This document shows positions 1 through 8,013 of a DNA stretch of 17,892 bases, in pieces (position 1 is the stretch's first letter; every line of letters begins with the position of its first letter). Under the pieces are notes generated by a model. It made no database searches, was not told where the DNA came from, and saw only the letters and a list, made by a program, of their open reading frames with translations. The DNA lies in the NCBI GenBank assembly GCA_017394565.1, contig JAFPXW010000163.1, positions 1 through 17,892 of the forward strand, read 5' to 3'. Both the position numbers and the translations under genes were made by a program. This stretch comes from Oscillospiraceae bacterium (GTDB taxonomy: Bacteria; Bacillota; Clostridia; Oscillospirales; Ruminococcaceae).

Positions 1-2243
1 ACGTAGAATTTCATCCAGCCGGGGTACGCTGCCATTGCTTCCTGCATGATCCTGCCGATCATGAGGCTGCTCAGCGGAATGGTCGCTGCGATGGACAGGA
101 TCGCAATGAGGGAGGTCGCGGCGATATAAAGTCCCGAAATTTCGCCGCCGCTGTAGCCGAGGATCTTGGTCATGGAAATCGCCTGACTGTTCTTTTCGAT
201 GATGATCTTGGACAGGAGATAGATCATCAGAATGAAGATCACCATGGAGAATCCCTTGATGAGCGTTGCCGCACCGCCCAGCGACACCAGAAGCTGACGC
301 GAGGTCTTGGTCAGGTCGTCGGCAGTGATGACGGTCGCGATGTTGTCCTCATCGAGATCGTCCAGTTCCTTGTCCGAGAAGTAACCGGTGAATTCGTCAT
401 CCTCCCAGTCAAACACGTCGCGGAACTGATCCTCTGACATAAATACCGCGATGCTTGCCGGATAATCATACACGCCGGCCACCGTGAAGGTGTAGTGCTT
501 GTTGCCGTATTTCTCCTTGCACTCGATGGTCTCGCCGGTCTGCACGCGGAATTTCTCCGAGTAAGCGCTGGAGATCCAGACCTTGCTGTCGTCCCAGTCG
601 AGCTTCACGAATTCCGAATCGTCCTCCATGCCGTAGAAGATGGCATTCTCCGGCTGACGGAAATCGCTGACAGTTTCGAGATTGGTCATCAGATAGCGCT
701 CCGCATCTTCGATCGTTTCGTCCTCGATGTCCTCCGTCGATTTGAGGACGTACTGATGCGATGCGATCATGTTGTCGGCGATGGTGTCACCGTAATGGAT
801 CAGGAACGGGCCGAGCGCCATACCGAACAGCAGGATGATGTTGCCGAGGAAAATGCCGAGGAACATCGTGATATAGTTCGGGATGTTCTGGAAAATGATG
901 CGCAGACGATAGCGCGTCATGATCGGGATGGCGGTGTGCAGGCGGAAGGATTTTTTCTTGCGGTTCGGGTTGAGGTTGCCGCGCAGAAAATTAATGGGCG
1001 AGATCTTCATTTTCGACTGCAATACGAGGAAATTGATGAGGATCATCAGAATGACCGGGATCACGGTCGTTTTCAGGAACGCGCTGGCATTCCAGAGGGT
1101 GACGAATGTCGGGAGGGAGTAGCTGTTGTAATACATATCTGCCATCGGCTTGACGAAAAACGCATAGCCGACGATGTTACCGCAAGCCGCCGCCAGCAGC
1201 GTGACCACGACCGGAACGGTCATGTAATGCCGCAGCATCTCGCCGCGTGTGTAACCGGATGCACGGAGCGTACCGATGACATTGGCTTCCTTTGTGAGGG
1301 TGTTGGCGGTCGTGACAGCGAACACGAACGCAATGATCGCCACAATGATATATAGGAACACGATGAACATCATCTGGTCGCTGCCGAGGTCGTCACCGGT
1401 GAAAATGATCGCCTGGTTGCAGTATTCCGGGATGAAGTTCTCGATGGTGAGGATCTCCGGCATTTCGTAGGTCTCCGGATCCTCTCCGCGCATCACCATT
1501 GCGGTGATCTCCTCCTCGGCGGTTTTCGCCTGCTCCTCGGCGCGGTCGGTGAGGATGTCCTTGATGTCCTCCAGAAAATCGTCTGCCTTCTCCTTGGCGG
1601 CGATGTCATCCGCGGGCTTGTGGTTGTATTCCCACGAGTAGCTGTAATGCAGATGCGTGTCACGCAGGGCATCGAAGGCGTCCTCCGTGACGATGCCGAC
1701 GCCGAATTTCACCGCATCGAACATCATGTCCGTCGGACTCTGGTACAGCGCAGAATAGTCCGAAAGCGCCACCAGTCCCGTGATGTGGAAGGCTTTTCCG
1801 CAGAGGGTGAGCGTATCACCGACGTGAAGCTCGTTGTTGTCGGCGTACATCCGGTCGATGGTGATCTCGCTGTCGGTAGCCGCGAATTCGCCCTCCATCA
1901 GGCACACACGGTCGATATCGGTACGCGGCCTGAAGAGGCGCAGGGTGCTGTCGATCCCGGCAGTGGGTTCTTCCTTATAATAGTTCTCATAAAGCTTCAG
2001 ATCGCCGGCTTCCTCGAACTGCGCGAGGATCTCGGCATCGGGCTTCGCGCTGAATTCGAGGTTGCCGTCCTCGATGTTGTATTTCTCAAAGCTTTCGTTG
2101 TATGCAGTGACCATGCTGTCCGAAGCCACCAGAAAGCCCGAAACAAGGGCGATCATGCCGAACAGGAACACGAAAATGACCGCATACTTGCCGCCTTCAT
2201 GCAGAAGCTCACGCGGCAGGCGCTTGCGCAATGGATTTCTCAT
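1..2243 (-). CDS. ABC transporter permease, FtsX/MacB type, duplicated (3' end outside window)
   Basis: Membrane subunit of an ABC exporter; it should work with the ATPase encoded just upstream. About 747 residues are visible before the window edge cuts the C-terminus. Reading the minus strand, residues about 20-42 form a first membrane segment, followed by a large extracytoplasmic domain. A first FtsX-type membrane block lies at about 290-430 and contains the cytoplasmic turn GTLRASGYTRGEM. A second extracytoplasmic domain lies at about 480-650. A second FtsX block begins near 659 and contains the parallel turn MTKILGYSGGEI. This two-fold layout is typical of large Firmicute permeases that export peptides, lipids or drugs. 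The start at 2243 has an AAGGAGG ribosome site and lies 11 bases after the ATPase stop, so the two genes form an operon. Substrate unknown; the family call is firm. Confidence 0.88.
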   Translation of the reverse strand, partial: MRNPLRKRLPRELLHEGGKYAVIFVFLFGMIALVSGFLVASDSMVTAYNESFEKYNIEDGNLEFSAKPDAEILAQFEEAGDLKLYENYYKEEPTAGIDSTLRLFRPRTDIDRVCLMEGEFAATDSEITIDRMYADNNELHVGDTLTLCGKAFHITGLVALSDYSALYQSPTDMMFDAVKFGVGIVTEDAFDALRDTHLHYSYSWEYNHKPADDIAAKEKADDFLEDIKDILTDRAEEQAKTAEEEITAMVMRGEDPETYEMPEILTIENFIPEYCNQAIIFTGDDLGSDQMMFIVFLYIIVAIIAFVFAVTTANTLTKEANVIGTLRASGYTRGEMLRHYMTVPVVVTLLAAACGNIVGYAFFVKPMADMYYNSYSLPTFVTLWNASAFLKTTVIPVILMILINFLVLQSKMKISPINFLRGNLNPNRKKKSFRLHTAIPIMTRYRLRIIFQNIPNYITMFLGIFLGNIILLFGMALGPFLIHYGDTIADNMIASHQYVLKSTEDIEDETIEDAERYLMTNLETVSDFRQPENAIFYGMEDDSEFVKLDWDDSKVWISSAYSEKFRVQTGETIECKEKYGNKHYTFTVAGVYDYPASIAVFMSEDQFRDVFDWEDDEFTGYFSDKELDDLDEDNIATVITADDLTKTSRQLLVSLGGAATLIKGFSMVIFILMIYLLSKIIIEKNSQAISMTKILGYSGGEISGLYIAATSLIAILSIAATIPLSSLMIGRIMQEAMAAYPGWMKFY

Positions 2244-2254
2244 GGGACGCCTCC

Positions 2255-2953
2255 TTACCAGTCGAGTTCTGCGGCGGTCTTCTTGGTGGAATTGAGCGTA
2301 TTCTTGCGGATCTGACCGTCACGCAGCTTCACCACGCGGTCTGCCATGTCCGCAAACGCGGCATTGTGTGTGACCATGATGACGGTGCTGCCGTATTTCT
2401 GGTTGATGTCCTCGATGAGGGTGAGGATCTCCTTTGACGTGTTGTAGTCGAGTGCGCCGGTCGGTTCGTCACACAGGAGAATGTCCGGGTTCTTGACAAT
2501 GGCGCGTCCGATGGCGGTTCGCTGCTGCTGACCGCCGGAGAGCTGACTGGGAAGCTTGTGGCGGTGTTCGTACAGACCGAGGGTTTTCAGGATCTCGTCC
2601 GTGTTCAGCGGATCGTCCGACAGATACGCGCCGACCTCGACGTTCTCCTTGATGTTGAGGTTCGGGATCAGGTTATACATCTGGAAAATATAGCCCAGAT
2701 GCTTGCGGCGGTAACGGGTGAGGGCACGCTCGGACATATCGGCGGTCTTTTCACCATTAATGGCGATATATCCATCATCTGCGCCGTCGATGCCGCCGAT
2801 GATGTTCAGCAGTGTGGACTTGCCGGAACCGGACGGGCCGAGGAGGACACAGATCTCCCCCTTCTCGATTTCCAGGTCGATGCCCTTGAGGACTTCTACC
2901 TTGCTTTCGCCGCTGCCGAAGCTTTTGCGGATGTTCTTGATTTCCAGAAACAT
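2255..2953 (-). CDS. ABC transporter ATP-binding protein (MacB/LolD-like)
   Basis: Cytoplasmic ATPase of 232 residues that should power the adjacent permease. All ABC signatures are present: Walker A GPSGSGKST at 39-47, Q-loop Gln91, signature LSGGQ at 138-142, Walker B ILLCDE at 158-163, D-loop at 167-169 and the switch His196. Length and motif spacing match the MacB/LolD subfamily, which pairs with FtsX-type permeases. I chose the ATG at 2953 because an AAAGGA ribosome site lies 7 bases upstream; the longer open frame to 3121 would run back through the promoter. The gene is first in a two-gene operon behind the promoter at 3039-3067, with a palindrome in its leader that could be an operator. 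No regulator gene is visible beside it. Confidence 0.95.
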   Translation of the reverse strand: MFLEIKNIRKSFGSGESKVEVLKGIDLEIEKGEICVLLGPSGSGKSTLLNIIGGIDGADDGYIAINGEKTADMSERALTRYRRKHLGYIFQMYNLIPNLNIKENVEVGAYLSDDPLNTDEILKTLGLYEHRHKLPSQLSGGQQQRTAIGRAIVKNPDILLCDEPTGALDYNTSKEILTLIEDINQKYGSTVIMVTHNAAFADMADRVVKLRDGQIRKNTLNSTKKTAAELDW

Positions 2954-2974
2954 AGTATCATCCTTTCTTATAAA

Positions 2975-2996
2975 TGAACATTTGCTCATGCGTTCA
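2975..2996. promoter_or_regulatory. putative operator palindrome in ABC operon leader
   Basis: TGAAC and GTTCA form perfect inverted arms 12 bases apart. A second, overlapping inverted repeat CATTTG/CAAATG shares the site. It lies downstream of the -10 box and upstream of the ATPase ribosome site, where a bound TetR/MarR-type repressor could block transcription. Such regulators often control exporters of this type, but none is encoded in view, so the role is inference. Confidence 0.4.
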
Positions 2997-3038
2997 AATG
3001 AATATGAAACAAAATTGCGGTTGACTTCCGCTAACTTT

Positions 3039-3067
3039 ATTGTAGCACAACGCCCATGAAATTGCAA
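3039..3067 (-). promoter_or_regulatory. sigma-A promoter for the ABC exporter operon
   Basis: On the minus strand, -35 TTGCAA (3062-3067), a 17-base spacer, and extended -10 TGCTACAAT with hexamer TACAAT at 3039-3044. Transcription should begin near 3032, about 80 bases before the ATPase start. Confidence 0.75.
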
Positions 3068-3204
3068 GCGATTTTGCGGAAGTTCACAAAAATCGTGGAA
3101 ATGGTAAATACAGCCAATCAAGCAGTGTGGAAACTGTCAAAATCGAACAAATCCAAGCCGGATCGCCCATGCAGAAAATGAGGGTAAGGAACTGCACTTG
3201 TATA

Positions 3205-3216
3205 GTCAATTTTGAC
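3205..3216. promoter_or_regulatory. short palindrome between divergent promoters
   Basis: GTCAATTTTGAC has 5-base inverted arms. Its TGTCAAAAT half recurs at 3135-3143 in opposite orientation. Both lie in the 188 bases between the two divergent -35 boxes. This could be a regulator site, but it is AT-rich and short, so chance is a real possibility. I see nothing else in this intergenic stretch. Confidence 0.2.
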
Positions 3217-3255
3217 AAAAATAGCAGGAAATTTCGCCATTTCGGGGAATAGCGC

Positions 3256-3284
3256 TTGCACAAGGCGACGGGAAGTGCTATAAT
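3256..3284 (+). promoter_or_regulatory. sigma-A promoter for the dockerin/transglutaminase protein
   Basis: -35 TTGCAC at 3256-3261, a 17-base spacer, and extended -10 TGCTATAAT with the hexamer at 3279-3284. Transcription should start near 3291, giving a short leader of about 35 bases. Confidence 0.82.
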
Positions 3285-3325
3285 AGAATCTGTATGAAAA
3301 AAGCCCCTGAGAGAGAGGAGAACCT

Positions 3326-5626
3326 ATGTTCAAGGAACAGAAACAGCGCAACCGTGCGGTGATCGGATTTCTGACAGCCATCGCACTGTTGACTGCGAAT
3401 ATCAGTACTGCTGCCATGCCGGTACAAGAGCCGATCCGCACAGCAGCAGAGGAGGAATTGGCGAATCCGCCCATGCCTGCGCAGGAAACGACTGCACCGG
3501 CTTCGACAACTGCACCGGCTTCGACAACCGCTGCCGGCGAGATGACGAATCCGCCGATGCCGGGTATGACGACTGCGGCAACTTCCGGCAATTCTACTAC
3601 CACGACAACAACGTCCACCGCAACGACGGCTGCCGGCGAGATGACGAATCCCCCGATGCCGGGCATGACGACTGCGGCGACTTCCGGCACGACGACGACC
3701 TCCACGACGGCAGCTACTACCACATCGACCACCACCACTGAGGAGATCCTGACGAATCCGCCGATGCCTGGCACGTCAACGGAGTCCACGGCGACGACGG
3801 CTTCCGAAACTACCACTGAATCCACAACTGAATCCACAACAGAATCTACGACAGAATCCACAACAGAATCCACCACGGAATCTACAACAGAATCCTCTGC
3901 GGAGACCACTTCCTCCGAAACCACTTCGGAAACCTCCGGGACCTCCGAATCTACTCCCACCGGCACGGAAACCCAAACGCTTCTGCGACCGGTTGACCAG
4001 ATCAAGACCAAGGAGGACAGCACACGCTATGCCGTGGATGAGAACGGCGAAGTCCTCAAGGGCTATTTCGCACTCCAGCCCAATTTTGCGATGGGCGACC
4101 TCAACGGCGATACAGTCGTCAATGCCGAGGATGCCGCCGTTCTGCTGATCGCAGCCGCTGCACAGGGAAGTACCGGAAATCCGGCAAAGCAGTACCTGTA
4201 TGAGAACAATCAGGCGTTCTTTGCAAGTGCCGACAATGCGGCATTCTATGCCGATGCCGACCTTAACGGCGAGCTCGATGCCAGCGATGCGGCGACCTTG
4301 CTGCTGTATGCGGCAGCAGCCGGAACGGATCCCGACATCAAGCCGATGGGCTATGCGATGTATTTTGCGGACGAGAACGGCACGATCCAGACCGGTTTTG
4401 TGCAGAATACCGCTGACGGCAAGTCCTACCTTGCGGATGCAGACGGCAAGCTGCTGACCGGCTGGCAGACTTTCACCACTGCGGACGGCGAAAAGACCTG
4501 CTACTTCGGGAAGGACGGCGTGATGGCAGTCAACACGACCGTGACCGGTACCGACGGCAGCCCTGTACTCGTTGGTGCGGATGGAACTGTCGCAGGACAG
4601 GGCTTTGTCGATACGCCGGAGGGCCGTGTGTATGTCGATGAGAACGGCAAGCGCCTGATCGGCTTCCAGACGATCGAGGAGAAGAAGTATTACTTCGACA
4701 AGGACGGCTATCTCCAGAAGGGACTCATCATTCTGGGCGATATGACGGTCTTTGCGAATGAGGACGGCGTCCTTACCTCCGGTCTGGAAACCATTGACGG
4801 CAAGACGTATTATTTCAGCGCAGAGACCAGCGCCATGGTGACAGAACAGTGGATCACGACCGAGGACGGCACCCGCTACTTCAATGAGGACGGCGAAATG
4901 CTGACCGGCTGGCAGATCATCGGCGTGGACACCTACTACCTCGGCACCGACGGCATCAAGCAGACCGGTATCGTGACGGTTTCCGACAAGCAGTACTTCC
5001 TCGATGAAAACGGCATCCGCCGCGCAGGCTGGAGAGAACTCGACGGCAAGCGGTACTATTTCTTCCCTGTCGGCTGCAATATGGCGACAGGCTGGCAGAC
5101 CATCGACGGCGTGAAATTCTACTTCTACGAGGACGGCACGATGGCAGCGGATACCGAGATCGAGGGGCAGAAGATCCAGGCAAACGGCTATGCGATGTCG
5201 GATCTGCTCTGCGAGGCAACGGTGAAGATCCAGTCCGGTATCAAGGAATACGGCACGACACCGGACAGCATTTTCGATTATATGCGTGCCACCAACCGCT
5301 ACAAGAAAACCGAAGCGACCAAGACGCTTGATGAGCTGAATGCCGTCGGCTGGACGTTTCTGGTGAATTACGCGACCAAGAATTATTACACGGTGTGCTA
5401 CTACATGGCTGCGAAGATGGATTACATCTGCAAGCTGATGGGCTACACCAGCCGCATCGTACATTCTACCCACGGCACCGGCGACCATTACTGGAATCAG
5501 GTGCTGATCGGTGAGGAATGGGTGAACTACGATCCGACCAACAATCTGAAGGCCTACACATGGGATCAGATCGTGGCGTATGGCGATTATATTTTCTTAG
5601 GGTATGTGGAACCCGAATATATCTGA
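3326..5626 (+). CDS. secreted protein with dockerin-like module, cell-wall-binding repeats and C-terminal transglutaminase-like domain
   Basis: A 766-residue exported protein. Residues 1-30 look like a signal peptide (basic start, hydrophobic 11-28, AA near the cleavage point). Residues 31-225 are a T/S-rich linker with four NPPMP motifs (47-51, 75-79, 108-112, 144-148) and seven TTES units (163-190). Residues 256-335 carry two dockerin-type calcium loops, GDLNGDTVVNAEDA from 257 and ADLNGELDASDA from 311, with about 54 residues between loop starts. A cell-wall/glucan-binding repeat (DENGEVLKGYF) precedes them and about a dozen follow (340-610). Residues 620-766 form a transglutaminase-like domain with Cys691, His721 (DHYWNQV) and Asp736 (YDPTN) in the correct order. 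It probably acts at the cell surface, as a peptidase or crosslinker of protein or peptidoglycan; the substrate is unknown. The start has a GAGAGGAG ribosome site 6 bases upstream. It is probably cotranscribed with the lipoprotein that follows. Confidence 0.9.
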   Translation: MFKEQKQRNRAVIGFLTAIALLTANISTAAMPVQEPIRTAAEEELANPPMPAQETTAPASTTAPASTTAAGEMTNPPMPGMTTAATSGNSTTTTTTSTATTAAGEMTNPPMPGMTTAATSGTTTTSTTAATTTSTTTTEEILTNPPMPGTSTESTATTASETTTESTTESTTESTTESTTESTTESTTESSAETTSSETTSETSGTSESTPTGTETQTLLRPVDQIKTKEDSTRYAVDENGEVLKGYFALQPNFAMGDLNGDTVVNAEDAAVLLIAAAAQGSTGNPAKQYLYENNQAFFASADNAAFYADADLNGELDASDAATLLLYAAAAGTDPDIKPMGYAMYFADENGTIQTGFVQNTADGKSYLADADGKLLTGWQTFTTADGEKTCYFGKDGVMAVNTTVTGTDGSPVLVGADGTVAGQGFVDTPEGRVYVDENGKRLIGFQTIEEKKYYFDKDGYLQKGLIILGDMTVFANEDGVLTSGLETIDGKTYYFSAETSAMVTEQWITTEDGTRYFNEDGEMLTGWQIIGVDTYYLGTDGIKQTGIVTVSDKQYFLDENGIRRAGWRELDGKRYYFFPVGCNMATGWQTIDGVKFYFYEDGTMAADTEIEGQKIQANGYAMSDLLCEATVKIQSGIKEYGTTPDSIFDYMRATNRYKKTEATKTLDELNAVGWTFLVNYATKNYYTVCYYMAAKMDYICKLMGYTSRIVHSTHGTGDHYWNQVLIGEEWVNYDPTNNLKAYTWDQIVAYGDYIFLGYVEPEYI
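3491..3526 (+). repeat. 18-base tandem duplication in linker
   Basis: Two exact adjacent copies of an 18-base unit, starting ACTGCACCGG, encode TAPAST twice. Being identical at the DNA level, they suggest recent slippage in the linker. Confidence 0.85.
3531..3688 (+). repeat. direct repeat of a 59-base linker module
   Basis: Bases 3531-3589 and 3630-3688 are nearly identical (three mismatches by eye) and lie 99 bases (33 codons) apart. Both encode AAGEMTNPPMPGMTTAATSG. This indicates duplication within the linker; two more diverged NPPMP copies lie outside it, near 3464 and 3755. Confidence 0.85.
3812..3895 (+). repeat. seven 12-base TTES repeats
   Basis: Seven in-frame units of ACNACNGAATCN encode Thr-Thr-Glu-Ser seven times (residues 163-190). 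Third-position differences show the array is not brand new. The unit is a multiple of three, so copy-number change would keep the frame. It is a flexible, possibly O-glycosylated spacer. Confidence 0.9.
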
Positions 5627-5649
5627 CAAGGGAAAGGAATTAGAAAAAC

Positions 5650-6462
5650 ATGAGCAATTGGAAGAAGATCACATCTGCCATTCTCGCTTTTGCAATGCTG
5701 ACCGCTGTCAGCGCTTGCGGCAAGCAGGCAGAACCCGACCGCATGATGCCGGAGGAAACAACGGAAGTCACCACCTCCGCAGAGGAAACCGAAACCACCA
5801 CCGAGGAAGCGGAAACGACCGAAGATACCACGGCTCCCGAAACGACCGAGGAAGCATCCGGCGAGGGTACGACCACCGAAACGGCTGCCGCATCCGGCGA
5901 AACGACCACGGCTGCAACGGAGGGCACAGCTGCTGCTGCGGAAACCCAGGCGGCTGCACAGAACAACGACCAGCCGGCACCGGCCCAGACACCGGCTGCA
6001 CAGCAGGGCAATAACGATCATCCGGCACAGACCGCAGATCCTGCGCCGGCACAGAATACCAATGCACCGGAGATGGAATTCACTTCCGGCGGCGTGACGG
6101 TCAATGTCGGCGAGAGCGCACAGGCATTTGTTTCGGGCGTGGGTTACAATAATTTTGAATCCTCCCCCAGCTGCCTCGGCAACGGCGAGGACATCGTATA
6201 CTATTATAATGACTACACCCTCTATGTGTGGGATGTAGACGGCAGCTGCCAGCTGGTCGGCATCGACATTCTGAACGGCAACGCTTCCACCAGCCGCGGC
6301 ATCACCGTCGGTTCCTCCGCACAGGATGTCATTGCCGCATACGGCAACGGCTACACCGAGGAAAACAGCGATTTTGTGTATCGCTATGACAACAATTGCA
6401 GTCTGCGCTTCACTCTGAATGACGGCAAAGTGACCTTCATCAGCTATAATCAGGATAACTAA
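5650..6462 (+). CDS. lipoprotein with T/E-rich linker and C-terminal two-repeat domain
   Basis: A 270-residue lipoprotein of unknown function. Residues 1-22 are a lipoprotein signal peptide with lipobox VSAC, so Cys23 should be lipidated and anchor it to the outer face of the membrane. Residues 33-140 are low complexity, first T/E-rich, then rich in Ala, Gln and Pro. Residues 141-270 form a compact domain with two similar halves: GVTVNVGESAQAF followed by strands ending near VGIDI, then GITVGSSAQDVIAAYGNG followed by strands ending near FISYNQDN. Each half resembles the SmpA/BLIP-like alpha-beta unit found in many envelope proteins; that assignment is by eye. The gene begins 23 bases after the dockerin/transglutaminase gene and ends at a terminator, so the two probably share a transcript. 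It could assist or inhibit the neighbouring enzyme, but nothing in the sequence proves it. Confidence 0.82.
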   Translation: MSNWKKITSAILAFAMLTAVSACGKQAEPDRMMPEETTEVTTSAEETETTTEEAETTEDTTAPETTEEASGEGTTTETAAASGETTTAATEGTAAAAETQAAAQNNDQPAPAQTPAAQQGNNDHPAQTADPAPAQNTNAPEMEFTSGGVTVNVGESAQAFVSGVGYNNFESSPSCLGNGEDIVYYYNDYTLYVWDVDGSCQLVGIDILNGNASTSRGITVGSSAQDVIAAYGNGYTEENSDFVYRYDNNCSLRFTLNDGKVTFISYNQDN

Positions 6463-6484
6463 ACAGATAGCAAACTTGTGGAAA

Positions 6485-6520
6485 GGGCTGCCGCCCGTGC
6501 GGACGGCGGCTCTTTTCTTT
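6485..6520 (+). terminator. intrinsic terminator after lipoprotein gene
   Basis: A GC-rich hairpin, GGGCTGCCGCC against GGACGGCGGCTC with one mismatch and wobble pairs, is followed by TTTTCTTT. It separates the lipoprotein transcript from the acetylation genes. Confidence 0.75.
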
Positions 6521-6557
6521 GGGAATCTATATGGAAACATAACAGGAGTGTGACGCT

Positions 6558-8000
6558 ATGGTTTTCAGCAGCACGGTCTTTCTATTTATTTTTCTGCCGG
6601 TGGTGTTCGGGCTGTACTGCCTGATCCCGCAGCGGCATTTCCGCAATGCGCTTCTCATCGCAGCAAGCCTGGTGTTCTATGCGTTCGGCGAACCGTTCGT
6701 CGTATTTCTGATGGTGCTGTCCATTCTCATCAATTACCTGCTGGGCTTGATGATGGGCGGAAAACCCGCAGTACGAAAAGCTGCCCTCTGGCTTTCGGTC
6801 ATTTGGAATCTGGGACTGCTGGGCGTGTACAAGTATGCCGGATTCTTCACGGAAGTGCTAAACGAGCTGCCGTTCGTGAATCTTCCCGTGCCGCACATCC
6901 CGCTGCCCATCGGCATTTCGTTCTTCACGTTCCAGGCGATGAGCTACGTCATTGATGTGTACCGCGGCGATATTCAGGTGCAGAAGAATCCGTTCCGGCT
7001 TTTGCTCTATATTACGCTGTTTCCGCAGCTCATTGCAGGCCCGATCGTCAAGTATAAGGACGTGGAATCCCAGCTGGCGTATCGTCCGATGAAAGCGCGG
7101 CAGACGGCCGAGGGCATCCGGCGGTTCATCATGGGACTCGCCAAAAAGCTCCTCATCGCTGATACGCTTGCGGTTGCAGTCGATCATGTCTTTGCATTGG
7201 ATCGTTACGAATTGACACTGCCGCTGGCGTGGATGGGCGCGATCGGCTACACGCTGCAAATTTACTTCGATTTCAGCGGCTACAGTGACATGGCGATCGG
7301 TCTGGGTGCGATGTTCGGCTTCACGTTTAAGGAAAACTTCAATTATCCCTATTTTTCGGCATCCATCACGGAATTCTGGCGCAGATGGCACATTTCGGTC
7401 TCGACATGGTTCAAGGAATACCTCTACATTCCGCTGGGCGGCAACCGCAAGGGAAAGGGACGCACCATCTTCAATAAATGGGTGGTGTTCTTCTGCACCG
7501 GTCTCTGGCATGGCGCAGCCGGCACATACGTTCTCTGGGGACTGCTGAACGGCGCCCTCATGATGATCGAAAGTATGCTGGGCATCGGCAAAAAGAATGC
7601 CCCGAAGGCGCATCCGTTCGTGCGAGGCTTCGGTCGGATCTACACGATCCTGATGGTGGTGCTGTGCTTCACGGTCTTCCGCGCGGAGAGTATCGTGCAG
7701 GGACTGCATTTCTGGCGGACGATGTTTGGCTTCGGGCTGGCGGATGCAGTGCATCAGGGCATCGGAATGTCGCGGTTCCTACAGGAATTCCATCCGCTGA
7801 TGATCGTGACGCTTGTCTTTGCGGTGATCCTGTCGCAGCCGCTTCTGCCGTTTATGAAACGCTGTGTTTCCGGTGCCGGCAAGGGTGTGCAGGCGACGGC
7901 ACAGGTGCTTTCCTATGTGGGAACGCTGCTGCTGCTGGCGCTTTGCCTGCTGTATCTGTCGGCCGGCACATACAGCCCGTTCATTTATCTGAATTTCTAA
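6558..8000 (+). CDS. MBOAT-family membrane O-acyltransferase (AlgI/DltB-like)
   Basis: A 480-residue polytopic membrane protein that should move acetyl groups across or at the membrane for O-acetylation of an extracellular or wall polysaccharide. The N-terminus (MVFSSTVFLFIFLPVVFGLY) is typical of the AlgI branch. Diagnostic motifs are FWRRWHISVSTWFKEYLYIPLGG with His278, and FCTGLWHGAAGTYVLWGLLNG with the near-invariant His318, the predicted catalytic residue. Length matches AlgI-type proteins (about 460-520). An AGGAGT ribosome site precedes the start. I found no clear promoter in the 37 bases after the upstream terminator, so it may rely on read-through or a weak promoter. The SGNH gene begins 13 bases downstream; such pairs act together. 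The acceptor polymer is unknown. Confidence 0.93.
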   Translation: MVFSSTVFLFIFLPVVFGLYCLIPQRHFRNALLIAASLVFYAFGEPFVVFLMVLSILINYLLGLMMGGKPAVRKAALWLSVIWNLGLLGVYKYAGFFTEVLNELPFVNLPVPHIPLPIGISFFTFQAMSYVIDVYRGDIQVQKNPFRLLLYITLFPQLIAGPIVKYKDVESQLAYRPMKARQTAEGIRRFIMGLAKKLLIADTLAVAVDHVFALDRYELTLPLAWMGAIGYTLQIYFDFSGYSDMAIGLGAMFGFTFKENFNYPYFSASITEFWRRWHISVSTWFKEYLYIPLGGNRKGKGRTIFNKWVVFFCTGLWHGAAGTYVLWGLLNGALMMIESMLGIGKKNAPKAHPFVRGFGRIYTILMVVLCFTVFRAESIVQGLHFWRTMFGFGLADAVHQGIGMSRFLQEFHPLMIVTLVFAVILSQPLLPFMKRCVSGAGKGVQATAQVLSYVGTLLLLALCLLYLSAGTYSPFIYLNF

Positions 8001-8005
8001 GGAGG
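8001..8005 (+). promoter_or_regulatory. ribosome binding site fixing the 8014 start
   Basis: GGAGG directly follows the stop of the MBOAT gene and sits 8 bases before ATG 8014. An in-frame GTG at 8005 overlaps the site itself and so cannot be the start. Confidence 0.85.
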
Positions 8006-8013
8006 TGCATCGG

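Noticed and set aside
495..2437. Several plus-strand frames within the ABC permease and ATPase genes
   Set aside because: Shadows of the minus-strand permease, which reads without interruption from 2243 to the window edge with membrane segments and FtsX motifs.
3812..3895. CRISPR-like array
   Set aside because: The repeats are 12 bases, contiguous, in frame and encode TTES; there are no spacers or cas genes.
3118..5488. Two long minus-strand frames opposite the dockerin/transglutaminase gene
   Set aside because: The VDSVVDSV and GGFGSGF-like repeats are simply the reverse reading of the ACN/GAA/TCN repeats; the plus strand has promoter, ribosome site, signal peptide and domains.
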